Source of the DNA: Zoroaster sp. YZ-2022
Taxonomy: Eukaryota > Echinodermata > Asteroidea > Forcipulatida > Zoroasteridae
Length of the DNA: 64,000 nucleotides
Assembly (NCBI GenBank): GCA_029582265.1
Contig: JAQQFT010000023.1
Span: forward strand, 707,071 to 771,070
Reading direction: 5' to 3'
Below the pieces are notes generated by a model. It did no database searches. It saw only the letters and a list, made by a program, of their open reading frames with translations, and was not told the origin of the DNA. Made by a program: the position numbers and the translations under genes. Of this stretch, positions 12,125 through 25,800 are shown piece after piece. How positions within the stretch are numbered: the first letter of the stretch is position 1; every line of letters starts with the position of its first letter.

Positions 12125-15100
12125 AATAACTTTTAAAGTTTTTAAGGGAGGCCGATAATTTTATATCTAAATTAAAGCTTAGGTTTCTCCCTTTCAGAAA
12201 ACACCATACTTTTGAATTTGGATAATTATTTCGCACCTTAAACGGCCTCCATGGACACTTAGCCCTCTGTAAAATACGGTCAACTTGCATGCGGTTTCAC
12301 ATCTGCAAACAATACAGAACTATACAGTCTTACGAAAAAAACATTTCTAGGGTTGGGAATAACTTTTAAAGTTTTCAAGGGAGGCCGATAATTTTATATC
12401 TAAATTAAAGCTTAGGTTCTCCCCTTTCAGAAAAACACCATACTTTTGAAATTGGATAATTATTTCGTACCTTAAACGGCCTCCATGGACACTTAGCCCT
12501 CTGTAAAATACGGTCAACTTGCATGCGGTTTCACCGCAAACAATACAGAACTATACAGTCTTACGAAAAAACATTTCTATGGTTGGGAATAACTTTTAAA
12601 GTTTTAAAGGCAGGCCGATAATTTTATATCTAAATTAAAGCTTAGGTTCTCCCTTTCAGAAAACACCATACTTTTGAATTTGGATAATTATTTCGTGCAC
12701 CTTAAACGGCCTCCATGGACACTTAGCCCTCTGTAAATACGGTCAATCTTGCATGCGGTTTCACCGCAAACAATACAGAACTATACAGTCTTACGAAAAC
12801 ATTTCTATGGTTGGGAATAACTTTTAAAGTTTTCAAGGAGGCCGATAATTTTATATCTAAATTAAAGCTTAGGTTCTCCTTTCAGAAAAACACCATACTT
12901 TTGAATTTGGATAATTATTTCGTACCTTAAACGGCCTCCATGGACACTTAGCCCTCTGTAAAATACCGTCAACTTGGATGCGGTTTCACCGCAAACAATA
13001 CATAAATATACAGTCTTACGAAAAACATTTCTATGGTTGGGAATAACTTTTAAAGTTTTCATGAGGCCGATATTTTTATATCTAAATTAAAGCTTAGGTT
13101 CTCCCCTTTCAGAAAAACACCATACTTTTGAATTTGGATAATTATTTCGTACCTTAAACGGCCTCCATGGACACTTAGCCCTCTGTAAAATACGGTCAAC
13201 TTGCATGCGGTTTCACAGCAAACAATACAGAACTATACAGTGTTACAAAAAAAACTTTTCTAGGGTTGGGAATAACTTTTAAAGTTTTAAGGGAGGCCGA
13301 TAATTTTATATCTAAATTAAAGCTTAGGTTCTCCCCTTTCAGACAAACACCATACTTTTGAATTTGGATAATTATTTCGTACCTTAAACGGCCTCCATGG
13401 ACACTTAGCCCTCTGTAAAATACGGTCAACTTGCATGTGGTTTCACTGCAAACAATACAGAACTATACAGTGTTACAAAAAAAACTTTTCTAGGATTGGG
13501 AATAACTTTTAAAGTTTTTAAGGGAGGCCGATAATTTTATATCTAAATTAAAGCTTAGGTTCTCCCCTTCAGAAAAACACCATACTTTTGAATTTGGATA
13601 ATTATTTCAAATTCTTAAACGGCCTCCATGGACACTTAGCCCTCTGTAAAATACTGTCAACTTGCATGCGGTTTCACCGCAAACAATACAGAACTATAAC
13701 GTCTTACGAAAAAACATTTCTATGGTTGGGAATAACTTTAAAGTTTTCAAGGGAGGCCGATATTTTATATCTAAATTAAAGCTTAGGTTCTCCCTCAGAA
13801 AATACCATACTTTTGAATTTGGATAATTATTTCGTACCTTAAACGGCCTCCATGGACACTTAGCCCTCTGTAAAATACGGTCAACTTGCATGCGGTTTCA
13901 CCGCAAACAATACAGAACTATACAGTGTTACCAAAAAAACATTTCTAGGGTTGGGAATAACTTTTAAAGTTTTTAAGGGAGGCTGATAATTTTATATCTA
14001 AATTAAAGCTTAGGTTCTCCACTTTCAGAAAAACACCATACTTTTGAATTTGGATAATTATTTCGTACCTTAAACGGCCTCCATGGACACTTAGCCCTCT
14101 GTAAAATACGGTCAACTTGCATGCGGTTTCACTGCAAACAATACAGAACTATACAGTCTTACGGGAATAAAAACATTTCTATGGTTGGGAATAACTTTTA
14201 AAGTTTTCAAGGGAGGCCGATAATTTTATATCTAAGTTAAAGATTAGGTTCTCCCTTTCAGAAAAACAACCATACTTTTGAATTTGGATAATTATTTCGT
14301 ACCTTAAACGGCCTCCATGGACACTTAGCCCTCTGTAAAATACGGTCAACTTGCATGCGGTTTCACTGCAAACAATACAGAACTATACAGTCTTAATAAA
14401 AAAACATTTCTATGGTTGGGAATAACTTTTAAAGTTTTCAAGGTAGGCCGATAATTTTATATCTAAATTAAAGCTTAGGTTCTCCCCTTTCAGAAAAACA
14501 CCATACTTTTGAATTTGGATAAGTATTTCGTACCTTAAACGGCCTCCATGGACACTTATGCCTCTGTAAAATACTGTCAATCTTGCATGCGGTTTCACCG
14601 CAAACAATACAGAACTATACAGTCTTACGAAAAACATTTCTATGGTTGGGAATAACTTTAAAGTTTTCAAGGGAGGCCGATATTTTTATATCTAAATTAA
14701 AGCTTAGGTTCTCCCCTTTCAGAAAAACACCATACTTTTGAATTTGGATAATTATTTCGTACCTTAAACGGCCTCCATGGACACTTAGCCCTCTGTAAAA
14801 TACGGTCAACTTGCATGCGGTTTCACTGCAAACAATACAGAACTATACAGTTTACAAAAAACACTTTTCTAGGGTTGGGAATAACTTTTAAAGTTTTTAA
14901 GGAGGGCCGATAATTTTATATCTAAATTAAAGCTTAGGTTCTCCCCTTTCAGAAAAACACCATACTTTTGAATTTGGATAATTATTTCGTACCTTAAACG
15001 GCCTCCATGGACACTTAGCCCTCTGTAAAATACGGTCAACTTGCATGCGGTTTCACTGCAAACAATACAGAACTATACGGTGTTACGAAAAAAAAACATT

Positions 15101-16689
15101 TCTATGGTTGGGAATAACTTTTAAAGTTTTTAAGGGAGGCCGATAATTTTATATCTAAATTAAAGCTTAGGTTCTCCCCTTTCAGAAAAATACCATACTT
15201 TTGAATTTGGATAATTATTTTGTAGCTTAAACGGCCTCCATGGACACTTAGCCCTCTGTAAAATACCGTCAACTTGCATGCGGTTTCACCGCAAACAATA
15301 CAGAACTATACAGTCTTACGAAAAAAACATTTCTATGGTTGGGAATAACTTTAAAAGTTTTCAAGGGAGGCCGATATTTTTATATCTAAATTAAAGCTTA
15401 GGTTCTCCCCTTTCAGAAAAATACCATACTTTTGAATTTGGATAATTATTTCGTACCTTAAACGGCCTCCATGGACACTTAGCCCTCTGTAAAATACGGT
15501 CAACTTGCATGCGGTTTCACTGCAAACAATACAGAACTATACAGTGTTACAAACAAAACTTTTCTAGGGTTGGGAATAACTTTTAAAGTTTTTAACGGAG
15601 GCCGATAATTTTATATCTAAATTAAAGCTTAGGTTCTCCCCTTTCAGAAAAACACCATACATTTGAATTTGGATAATTATTTCGTACCTTAAACGGCCTC
15701 CATGGACACTTAGCCCTCTGTAAAATACGGTCAACTTGCATGCGGTTTCACTGCAAACAATACAGAACTATACAGTCTTACGAAAAAAACATTTCTATGG
15801 TTGGGAATAACTTTTAAAGTTTTCAAGGCAGGCCGATATTTTTATATCTAAATTAAAGCTTAGGTTCTCCCCTTTCAGAAAACACCATACTTTTGAATTT
15901 GGATAATTATTTCGTACCTTAAACGGCCTCCATGGACACTTAGCCCTCTGTAAAATACGGTCAACTTGCATGCGGTTTCACTGCAAACAATACAGAACTA
16001 TACAGTCTTACGAAAACATTTCTATGGTTGGGAATAACTTTTAAAGTTTTCAAGGGAGGCCGATAATTTTATATCTAAATTAAAGCTTAGGTTCTCCCTT
16101 TCAGAAAAACACCATACTTTTGAATTTTGATAATTATTTCGTACCTTAAACGGCCTCCATGGACACTTAGCCCTGTAAAATACGGTCAATTTGCATGCGG
16201 TTTCACCGCAAACAATACAGAACTATACAGTCTTACGAAAAAACATTTCTATGGTTGGGAATAACTTTTAAAGTTTTCAAGGGAGGCCGATATTTTTATA
16301 TCTAAATTAAAGCTTAGGTTCTCGCCTTTCAGAAAAACACCATACTTTTGAATTTGGATAATTATTTCGTACCTTAAACGGCCTCCATGGACACTTAGCC
16401 CTCTGTAAAATACGGTCAACTTGCATGCGGTTTCACTGCAAACAATACAGAACTATACAGTGTTACAAAAAACTTTTCTAGGTTGGGAATAACTTTTAAA
16501 GTTTTTAAGGGAGCCCGATAATTTTATATCTAAATTAAAGCTTAGGTTCTCCCCTTTCAGAAAAACACCATACTTTTGAATTTGGATAATTATTTCGTAC
16601 CTTAAACGGCCTCCATGGACACTTAGCCCTCTGTAAAATACGATCAACTTGCATGCGGTTTCACTGCAAACAATACAGAACTATACAGT

Positions 16690-18340
16690 GTTACAAAAAA
16701 AACTTTTCTAGTGTTGGGAATAACTTTTAAAGTTTTTAAGGAAGGCCGATAATTTTATATCTAAATTAAAGCTTTGTTTCTCCCCTTTCAGAAAAATACC
16801 ATACTTTTGAATTCGGATAATTATATCGTACCTTAAACGGCCTCCATGGACACTTAGCCCTTTGTAAAATACCGTCAACTTGCATGCGGTTTCACCGCAA
16901 ACAATACAGAACTATACAGTCTTACGAAAAAAACATTTCTATGGTTGGGAATAACTTTAAAAGTTTTCAAGGGAGGCCGATATTTTTATATCTAAATTAA
17001 AGCTTAGGTTCTCCCCTTTCAGAAAAATACCATACTTTTGAATTTGGATAATTATTTCGTACCTTAAACGGCCTCCATGGACACTTATCCCTCTGTAAAA
17101 TACGGTCAACTTGCATGCGGTTTCACTGCAAACAATACAGAACTATACAGTGTTACAAACAATACTTTTCTAGGGTTGGGAATAACTTTTAAAGTTTTTA
17201 AGGGAGGCCGATAATTTTATATCTAAATTAAAGCTTAGGTTCTCCCCTTTCAGAAAAACACCATACTTTTGAATTTGGATAATTATTTCGTACCTTAAAC
17301 GGCCTCCATGGACACTTAGCCCTCTGTAAAATACGGTCAACTTGGATGCGGTTTCACCGCAAACAATACAGCACTATACAGTCTTACGGGAAAAAAACAT
17401 TTCTATGGTTGGGAATAACTTTTAAAGTTTTCAAGGGAGGCCGATAATTTTATATCTAAATTAAAGCTTAGGTTCTCCCCTTTCAGACAAACACCATACT
17501 TTTGAATTTGGATAATTATTTCGTACCTTAAACGGCCTCCATGGACACTTAGCCCTCTGTAAAATACGGTCAACTTGCATGCGGTTTCACTGCAAACAAT
17601 ACAGAACTATACAGTGTTACAAAACAAACTTTTCTAGGGTTGGGAATAACTTTTAAAGTTTTTAAGGGAGGCCGATAATTTTATATCTAAATTAAAGCTT
17701 AGGTTCTCCCCTTTCAGAAAAACACCATACTTTTGAATTCGGATAATTATTTCGTACCTTAAACGGCCTCCATGGACACTTAGCCCTCTGTAAAATACCG
17801 TCAACTTGCATGCGGTTTCACCGCAAACAATACAGAACTATACAGTCTTACGAAAAAAACATTTCTATGGTTGGGAATAACTTTAAAAGTTTTCAAGGGA
17901 GGCCGATATTTTTATATCTAAATTAAAGCTTAGGTTCTCCCGTTTCAGAAAAACACCATACTTTTGAATTTGGATAATTATTTCGTACCTTAAACGGCCT
18001 CCATGGACACTTAGCCCTCTGTAAAATACGGTCAACTTGCATGCGGTTTCACTGCAAACAATACAGAACTATACAGTGTTACAAAAAAACTTTTCTAGCG
18101 TTGGGAATAACTTTTAAAGTTTTTAAGGGAGGCGAATAATTTTATATCTAAATTAAAGCTTAGGTTCTCCCCTTTCAGAAAAACACCATACTTTTGAATT
18201 TGGATAATTATTTCGTACCTTAAACGGCCTCCATGGACACTTAGCCCTCTGTAAAATACCGTCAACTTGCATGCGGTTTCACCGCAAACAATACAGCACT
18301 ATACAGTCTTACGGAAAAAAACATTTCTATGGTTGGGAAT
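16690..18340 (+). repeat. Strict B1/B2 alternation (dimeric repeat, about 460 bp)
   Basis: Successive monomers near 16690, 16920, 17150, 17385, 17620, 17850, 18080 and 18305 read B1, B2, B1, B2, B1, B2, B1, B2 at the GTTAC-AAA versus CTTAC-G site. Linked differences lie downstream (CTTTTCTAG versus CATTTCTATGG). This is a dimeric higher-order unit of about 460 bp. Elsewhere in block 2 the order is irregular, with runs of two or three B2 monomers and hybrid monomers near 13930 and 15080 that combine the two haplotypes, as expected from gene conversion or crossover. Confidence 0.75.
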
Positions 18341-21267
18341 AACTTTAAAGTTTTCAAGTGAGGCCGATAATTTTATATCTAAATTAAAGCTTAGGTTCTC
18401 CCCTTTCAGACAAACACCATACTTTTGAATTTGGATAATTATTTCGCACTTAAACGGCCTCCATGGACACTTAGCCCTCTGTAAAATACGGTCAACTTGC
18501 ATGCGGTTTCACTGCAAACAATACAGAACTATAGTCAGTGGAAAAAACATTTCTATGGTTGGGAATAACTTTTAAAGTTTTCAAGGAGGCCGATATTTTT
18601 ATATCTAAATTAAAGCTTAGGTTCTTCCCTTTCAGAAAAACACCATACTTTTGAATTTGGATAATTATTTCGTACCTTAAACGGCCTCCATGGACACTTA
18701 GCCCTCTGTAAAATACGGTCAACTTGCATGCGGTTTCACTGCAAACAATACAGAACTATACAGTGTTACGAAAGAAACATTTCTAAGGTTGGGAATAACT
18801 TTTCAAGTTTTTAAGGGAGGCCGATAATTTTATATCTAAATTAAAGCTTAGGTTCTCCCCTTTCAGACAAACACCATACTTTTGAATTTGGATAATTATT
18901 TCGTACCTTAAACGGCCTCCATGGACACTTAGCCCTCTGTAAAATACGGTCAACTTGCATGCGGTTTCACCGCAAACAATACAGAACTATACAGTCTTAC
19001 GAAAAAAACATTTCTAGGGTTGGGAATAACTTTTAAAGTTTTCAAGGGAGGCCGATAATTTTATATCTAAATTAAAGCTTAGGTTCTCCCCTTTCAGAAA
19101 AACACCAGACTTTTGAATTTGGATAATTATTTCGTACCTTAAACGGCCTCCATGGACACTTAGCCCTCTGTAAAATACTGTCAACTTGCATGCGGTTTCA
19201 CCGCAAACAATACAGAACTATACAGTCTTACGGAATAAGAACATTTCTATGGATGGGAATAACTTTTAAAGTTTTTAAGGAGGCCGATATTTTTATATCT
19301 AAATTAAAGCTTAGGTTCTCCTTTCAGAAAAAAACACCATACTTTTGAATTTGATAATTATTTCGTACCTTAAACGGCCTCCATGGACACTTAGCCCTCT
19401 GTAAAATACGGTCAACTTGCATGCGGTTTCACCGCAAACAATACAGAACTATACAGTCTAACGAAAAATAAACAGTTCTATGGTTGGGGATACAGTTTAA
19501 AGTTTTCAAGGAGGCCGATAATTTTATATCTAAATTAAAGCTTAGGTTCTCCCTTTCAGACAAACACCATACTTTTGAATTTGGATAATTATTTGTACCT
19601 TAAACGGCCTCCATGGACACTTAGCCCTCTGTAAAATACGGTCAACTTGCATGCGGTTTCACCGCAAACAATACAGAACTATACAGTGTTACAAAAGAAA
19701 CATTTCTATGGTTGGGAATAGCTTTTAAAGTTTTAAGGGAGGCCGATAATTTTATATCTAAATTAAAGCTTAGGTTCTCCCCTTTCAGAAAAATACCATA
19801 CTTTTGAATTTGGATAATTATTTCGTACCTTAAACGGCCTCCATGGACACTTTGCCCTCTGTAAAATACGGTCAACTTGCATGCGGTTTCACTGCAAACA
19901 ATACAGAACTATACAGTCTTACGGAAAACATTTCTATGGTTGGGAATAACTTTAAAGTTTTCAAGGGAGGCCGATATTTTTATATCTAAATTAAAGCTTA
20001 GGTTCTCCCCTTTCAGAAAAACACCATACTTTTGAATTTGGATAATTATTTCGTACCTTAAACGGCCTCCATGGACACTTAGCCCTCTGTAAAATACGGT
20101 CAACTTGCATGCGGTTTCACTGCAAACAATACAGAACTATACAGTGTTACAAAAACAAACTTTTCTAGGGTTGGGAATAACTTTTAAAGTTTTTAAGGGA
20201 GGCCGATAATTTTATATCTAAATTAAAGCTTAGGTTCTCCCCTTTCAGAAAAACACCATACTTTTGAATTTGGATAATTATTTCGTACCTTAAACGGCCT
20301 CCATGGACACTTAGCCCTCTGTAAAATACCGTCAACTTGCATGCGGTTTCACCGCAAACAATACAGCACTATACAGTCTTACGGAAAAAAAACATTTCTA
20401 TGGTTGGGAATAACATTTAAAGTTTTCAAGGGAGGCCGATAATTTTATATCTAAATTAAAGCTTAGGTTCTCCCCTTTCAGAAAAACACCATACTTTTGA
20501 ATTTGGATAATTATTTCGTACCTTAAACGGCCTCCATGGACACTTAGGCCTCTGTAAAATACGGTCAACTTGCATGCGGTTTCACTGCAAACAATACAGA
20601 ACTATACAGTGTTACAAAACAAACTTTTCTAGGGTTGGGAATAACTTTTAAAGTTTTTAAGGGAGGCCGATAATTTTATATCTAAATTAAAGCTTAGGTT
20701 CTCCCCTTTCAGAAAAACACCATACTTTTGAATTTGGATAATTATTTCGTACCTTAAACGGCCTCCATGGACACTTAGCCCTCTGTAAAATACGGTCAAC
20801 TTGCATGCGGTTTCACCGCAAACAATACAGAACTATACAGTGTTACAAAATAACTTTTCTAGCGTTGGGAATAACTTTTAAAGTTTTCAAGGGAGGCCGA
20901 TAATTTTATATCTAAATTAAAGCTTAGGTTCTCCCCTTTTTGAAAAACACCATACTTTTGAATTTGGATAATTATTTCGTACCCGTAAACGGCCTCCATG
21001 GACACTTAGCCCTCTGTAAAATACGGTCAACTTGCATGCAGTTTCACCGCAAACAATACAGAACTATACAGTGTTACAAAAAAAACTTTTCTAGCGTTGG
21101 GAATAACTTTTAAAGTTTTTAAGGGAGGCCGATAATTTTATATCTAAATTAAAGCTTAGGTTCTCCCCTTTCAGAAAAACACCATACTTTTGAATTTCGA
21201 TAATTATTTTGTACCTTAAACGGCCTCCATGGACACTTAGCCCTCTGTAAAATACGGTCAACTTGCA

Positions 21268-21282
21268 TGCGGTTTCACCGCA
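21268..21282. repeat. Per-monomer dyad TGCGGT-TTC-ACCGCA (example)
   Basis: A perfect inverted repeat with 6-bp arms and a 3-nt centre, present at the same place in most monomers of blocks 1, 3 and 4. In block 2 many copies read TTCACTGCA, breaking one arm position, and some block 1 copies read CACCGGA. A second dyad (CACT-ATAC-AGTG) follows about 20 bp later in blocks 1, 3 and 4 and is lost in block 2. It could form a small hairpin or be a symmetric protein site. Neither is shown by the sequence alone. Confidence 0.6.
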
Positions 21283-22306
21283 AACAATACAGAACTATAC
21301 AGTCTTACAAAAAAAACTTTTCTAGCGTTGGGAATAACTTTTAAAGTTTTTAAGGGAGGCCGATAATTTTATATCTAAATTAAAGCTTAGGTTCTCCCCT
21401 TTCAGAAAAACACCATACTTTTGAATTTGGATAATTATTTCGTACCTTAAACGGCCTCCATGGACACTTAGCCCTCTGTAAAATACGGTCAACTTGCATG
21501 CGGTTTCACCGCAAACAATACAGAACTATACAGTCTTACGAAAAAACATTTCTATGGTTGGGAATAACTTTAAAGTTTTCAAGGGAGGCCGATAATTTTA
21601 TATCTAAATTAAAGCTTTGGTTCTCCCTTTCAGACAAACACCATACTTTTTAATTTGGAAAAATTTTCGTACCTTAAACGGCCTCCATGGACACTTAGCC
21701 CTCTGTAAAATACGGTCAACTTGCATGCGGTTTCACTGCAAACAATACAGAACTATACAGTGTTACAAAAAAAACTTTTCTAGGATTGGGAATAACTTTT
21801 AAAGTTTTTAAGGGAGGCCGATAATTTTATATCTAAATTAAAGCTTAGGTTCTCCCCTTTCAGAAAAACACCATACTTTTGAATTTGGATAATTATTTCG
21901 TACCTTAAACGGCCTCCATGGACACTTAGCCCTCTAAAATACCGTCAACTTGCATGCGGTTTCACCGCAAACAATACAGAACTATACAGTCTTACGAAAA
22001 AAACATTTCTATGGTTGGGAATAACTTTTAAAGTTTTCAAGGGAGGCCGATAATTTTATATCTAAATTAAAGCTTAGGTTCTCCCCTTTCAGACAAACAC
22101 CATACTTTTGAATTTGGATAATTATTTCGTACCTTAAACGGCCTCCATGGACACTTAGCCCTCTGTAAAATACGGTCAACTTGCATGCGGTTTCACTGCA
22201 AACAATACAGAACTATACAGTGTTACAAAAAAACTTTTCTAGGGTTGGGAATAACTTTTAAAGTTTTTAAGGGAGGCCGATAATTTTATATCTAAATTAA
22301 AGCTTA

Positions 22307-22536
22307 GGTTCTCCCCTTTCAGAAAAACACCATACTTTTGAATTTGGATAATTATTTCGTACCTTAAACGGCCTCCATGGACACTTAGCCCTCTGTAAAA
22401 TACGGTCAACTTGCATGCGGTTTCACTGCAAACAATACAGAACTATACAGTCTTACGAAAAAACATTTCTATGGTTGGGAATAACTTTTAAAGTTTTCAA
22501 GGGAGGCCGATAATTTTATATCTAAATTAAAGCTTA
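22307..22536 (+). repeat. Representative 230-bp monomer
   Basis: One clean unit, set to start at GGTTCTCCCC, useful as a reference for the family. In order it holds a CTTTCAG tract, CACCATACTTTTGAATTTGG, the conserved TTCGTACCTTAAACGGCC core, an NcoI-type palindrome CCATGG, CACTTAGCCCTCTG, an SphI-type palindrome GCATGC, the TGCGGT-TTC-A(C/T)CGCA-type dyad, CTATACAGT, a short A-run, GGGAATAAC, the AACTTT-T-AAAGTT dyad, GGGAGGCCGATAATTTTATA, and a HindIII-type palindrome AAGCTT at the end. The phase is arbitrary because it is cut from a tandem array. Confidence 0.9.
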
Positions 22537-22689
22537 GGTTCTCCCCTTTCAGAAAAACACCATACTTTTGAATTTGGATAATTATTTCGTACCTTAAACG
22601 GCCTCCATGGACACTTAGCCCTCTGTAAAATACGGTCAACTTGCATGCGGTTTCACTGCAAACAATACAGAACTATACAGTGTTACAAA

Positions 22690-22800
22690 AAAACTTTTCT
22701 AGCGTTGGGAATAACTTTTTAATATTTTAATGGATGCCGATTATTTTATATCTATTTTAAATCTTAGGTTCTCAACTTTCAGAAAAACACCATACTTTTG
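22690..22800 (+). repeat. Locally diverged monomer segment in block 2
   Basis: Within otherwise uniform monomers, about 80 bp carry a cluster of substitutions. Examples are TTTTTAATATTTTAATGG for the usual TTTTAAAGTTTTTAAGGG, GATGCCGATTATTTTA, and TCTATTTTAAATCTTAGG where TCTAAATTAAAGCTTAGG is expected. Most changes are toward T or A. The rest of the monomer is normal. A patch of conversion from a diverged copy or a local consensus problem would both fit. Confidence 0.6.
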
Positions 22801-25800
22801 AATTTGGATAATTATTTCGTACCTTAAACGGCCTCCATGGACACTTTAGCCCCCTGTAAAATACGGTCAACTTGCATGCGGTTTCACAGAAAACAATACA
22901 GAACTATACAGTGTTACGAAAAACATTTCTATGGTTGGGAATAACTTTAAAGTTTTTAAGGGAGGCCGATAATTTTATATCTAAATTAAAGCTTAGGTTC
23001 TCCCTTCAGAAAAACACCATACTTTTGAATTTGATAATTATTTTGTACTTAAACGGCCTCCATGGACACTTAGCCCTCTGTAAAATACGGTCAACTTGCA
23101 TGCGGTTTCACTGCAAACAATACAGAACTATACAGTCTTACAAAAACTTTTCTAGCGTTGGGAATAACTTTAAAGTTTTCAAGGAGGCCGATAATTTTAT
23201 ATCTAAATTAAAGCTTAGGTTCTCCCCTTTCAGAAAAACACCATACTTTTGAATTTGGTAAATTATTTCGTACCTTAAACGGCCTCCATGGAGACTAGCC
23301 CTCTGTAAAATACGGTCAACTTGCATGCGGTTTCACCGCAAACAATACAGAACTATACAGTCTTACAAAAAAAACTTTTCTAGGGTTGGGAATAACTTTT
23401 AAAGTTTTTAAGGAGGCCGATAATTTTATATCTAAATTAAAGCTTAGGTTCTCCCCTTTCAGAAAACACCATACTTTTGAATTTGCATAAATATTTCGTA
23501 CCTCACAACGCCTCCATGGTCACTTAGCCCTCTTGTAAATACGGTCAACTTGCATGCGGTTTCACCGCAAACAATACAGCACTATACAGTCTTACGAAAA
23601 ACAAACATTTCTATGGTTGGGAATAACTTTTAAAGTTTTCAAGGGAGGCCGATAATTTTATATCTAAATTAAAGCTTAGGTTCTCCCCCTTTCAGACAAA
23701 CACCATACTTTTGAATTTGGATAATTATTTCGTACCTTAAACGGCCTCCATGGACACTTAGCCCTCTGTAAAATACGGTCAACTTGCATGCGGTTTCACC
23801 GCAAACAATACAGAACTATACAGTCTTACGAAAAAAAACTTTTCTATGGTTGGGAATAACTTTTAAAGTTTTTAATGGAGGCCGAAAATTGTATATCTAA
23901 ATTAAAGCTTAGGTTCTCCCCTTTCAGAAAAACACCATAATTTTGAAATTGGTAAATTTTTTTGTACCTTAAACGGCCTCCATGGACACTTAGCCCTCTG
24001 TAAAATACGGTCAACTTGCATGCGGTTTCACTGCAAACAATACAGAACTATACAGTGTTACTAAAAAAACTTTTCTAGGGTTGGGAATAACTTATAAAGT
24101 TTTTAAGGGAGGCCGATAATTTTATATCTAAATTAAAGCTTAGGTTCTCCTTTCAGAAAAACACCATACTTTTGAATTTGGATAATTATTTCTGCACCTT
24201 AAAACGGCCTCCATGGACACTTAGCCCTCTGTAAAATACGGTCAACTTGCATGCGGTTTCACCGCAAACAATACAGAACTATACAGTGTTACAAAAAAAC
24301 TTGTCTAGCGTTGGGAATAACTTTAAAGTTTTATAAGGAGGCCGATAATTTTATATCTAAATTAAAGCTTAGGTTCTCCCCTTTCAGAAAAACACCATAC
24401 TTTTGAATTTCGATAATTATTTCGTACCTTAAACGGCCTCCATGGACACTTAGCCCTCTGTAAAATACGGTCAACTTGCATGCGGTTTCACCGCAAACAA
24501 TACAGAACTATACAGTCTTACGAAAAAAACATTTCTAGGGTTGGGAATAACTTTTAAAGTTTTTAAGGGAGGCCGATAATTTTATATCTAAATTAAAGCT
24601 TAGGTTCTCCCCTTTCAGAAAAACACCATACTTTTGAATTTGGATAATTATTTCGTACCTTAAACGGCCTCCATGGACACTTAGCCCTCTGTAAAATACG
24701 GTCAACTTGAATGCGGTTTCACCGCAAACAATACAGCACTATCCAGTCTTACGAAAAAAAAAAAATTCTATGGTTGGGAATAACTTTTAAAGTTTTCAAG
24801 GGAGGCCGATAATTTTATATCTAAATTAAAGCTTAGGTTCTCCCCTTTCAGACAAACACCATACTTTTGAATTTGGAAAATTTTTCGTACCTTAAACGGC
24901 CTCCATGGACACTTAGCCCTCTGTAAAATACGGTCAACTTGCATGCGGTTTCACCGCAAACAATACAGAACTATACAGTCTTACGAAAAAAACATTTCTA
25001 TGGTTGGGAATAACTTTTAAAGTTTTCAAGGCAGGCCGATAATTTTATATCTAAATTAAAGCTTAGGTTCTCCACTTTCAGAAAAACACCATACTTTTGA
25101 ATTTGGATAATTATTTCGTACCTTAAACGGCCTCCATGGACACTTAGCCCTCTGTAAAATACGGTCAACTTGCATGCGGTTTCACTGCAAACAATACAGA
25201 ACTATACAGTGTTACTAAAAAAACTTTTCTAGGGTTGGGAATAACTTATAAAGTTTTTAAGGGAGGCTGATAATTTTATATCTAAATTAAAGCTTAGGTT
25301 CTCCCCTTTCAGAAAAAACACCATACTTTTGAATTTGGATAATTATTTCGTACCTTAAACGGCCTCCATGGACACTTAGCCCTCTGTAAATACGGTCAAC
25401 TTGCATGCGGTTTCACCGCAAACAATACAGAACTATACAGTGTTACGAAAAAAACTTTCTATGGTTGGGAATAACTTTTAAAGTTTTTAAGGAGGCCGAT
25501 AATTTTATATCTAAATTAAAGCTTAGGTTCTCCCCTTTCAGACAAACACCATACTTTTGAATTTGGATAATTATTTCATACCTTAAACGGCCTCCATGGA
25601 CACTTAGCCCTCTGTAAAATACGGTCAACTTGCATGCGGTTTCACCGCAAACAATACAGAACTATACAGTCTTACGAAAAAACATTTCTATGGTTGGGAA
25701 TAACTTTTAAAGTTTTCAAGGCAGGCCGATAATTTTATATCTAAATTAAAGCTTAGGTTCTCCCCTTTCAGAAAAATACCATACTTTTGAGTTTGGATAA

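Noticed and set aside
11574..12290. Long open frames across the N runs (also 32319-32977 and 51234-51857).
   Set aside because: They exist only because unknown bases contain no stop codons.
22120..22150. CENP-B box-like sequence TTCGTACCTTAAACGGCC in every monomer.
   Set aside because: The half-sites TTCG and CGG are present, but the spacer is 9 instead of 7 bases, the central A is not in place, and CGGC replaces CGGG. The spacing mismatch makes a canonical box unlikely, although an unrelated factor could still bind this conserved block.
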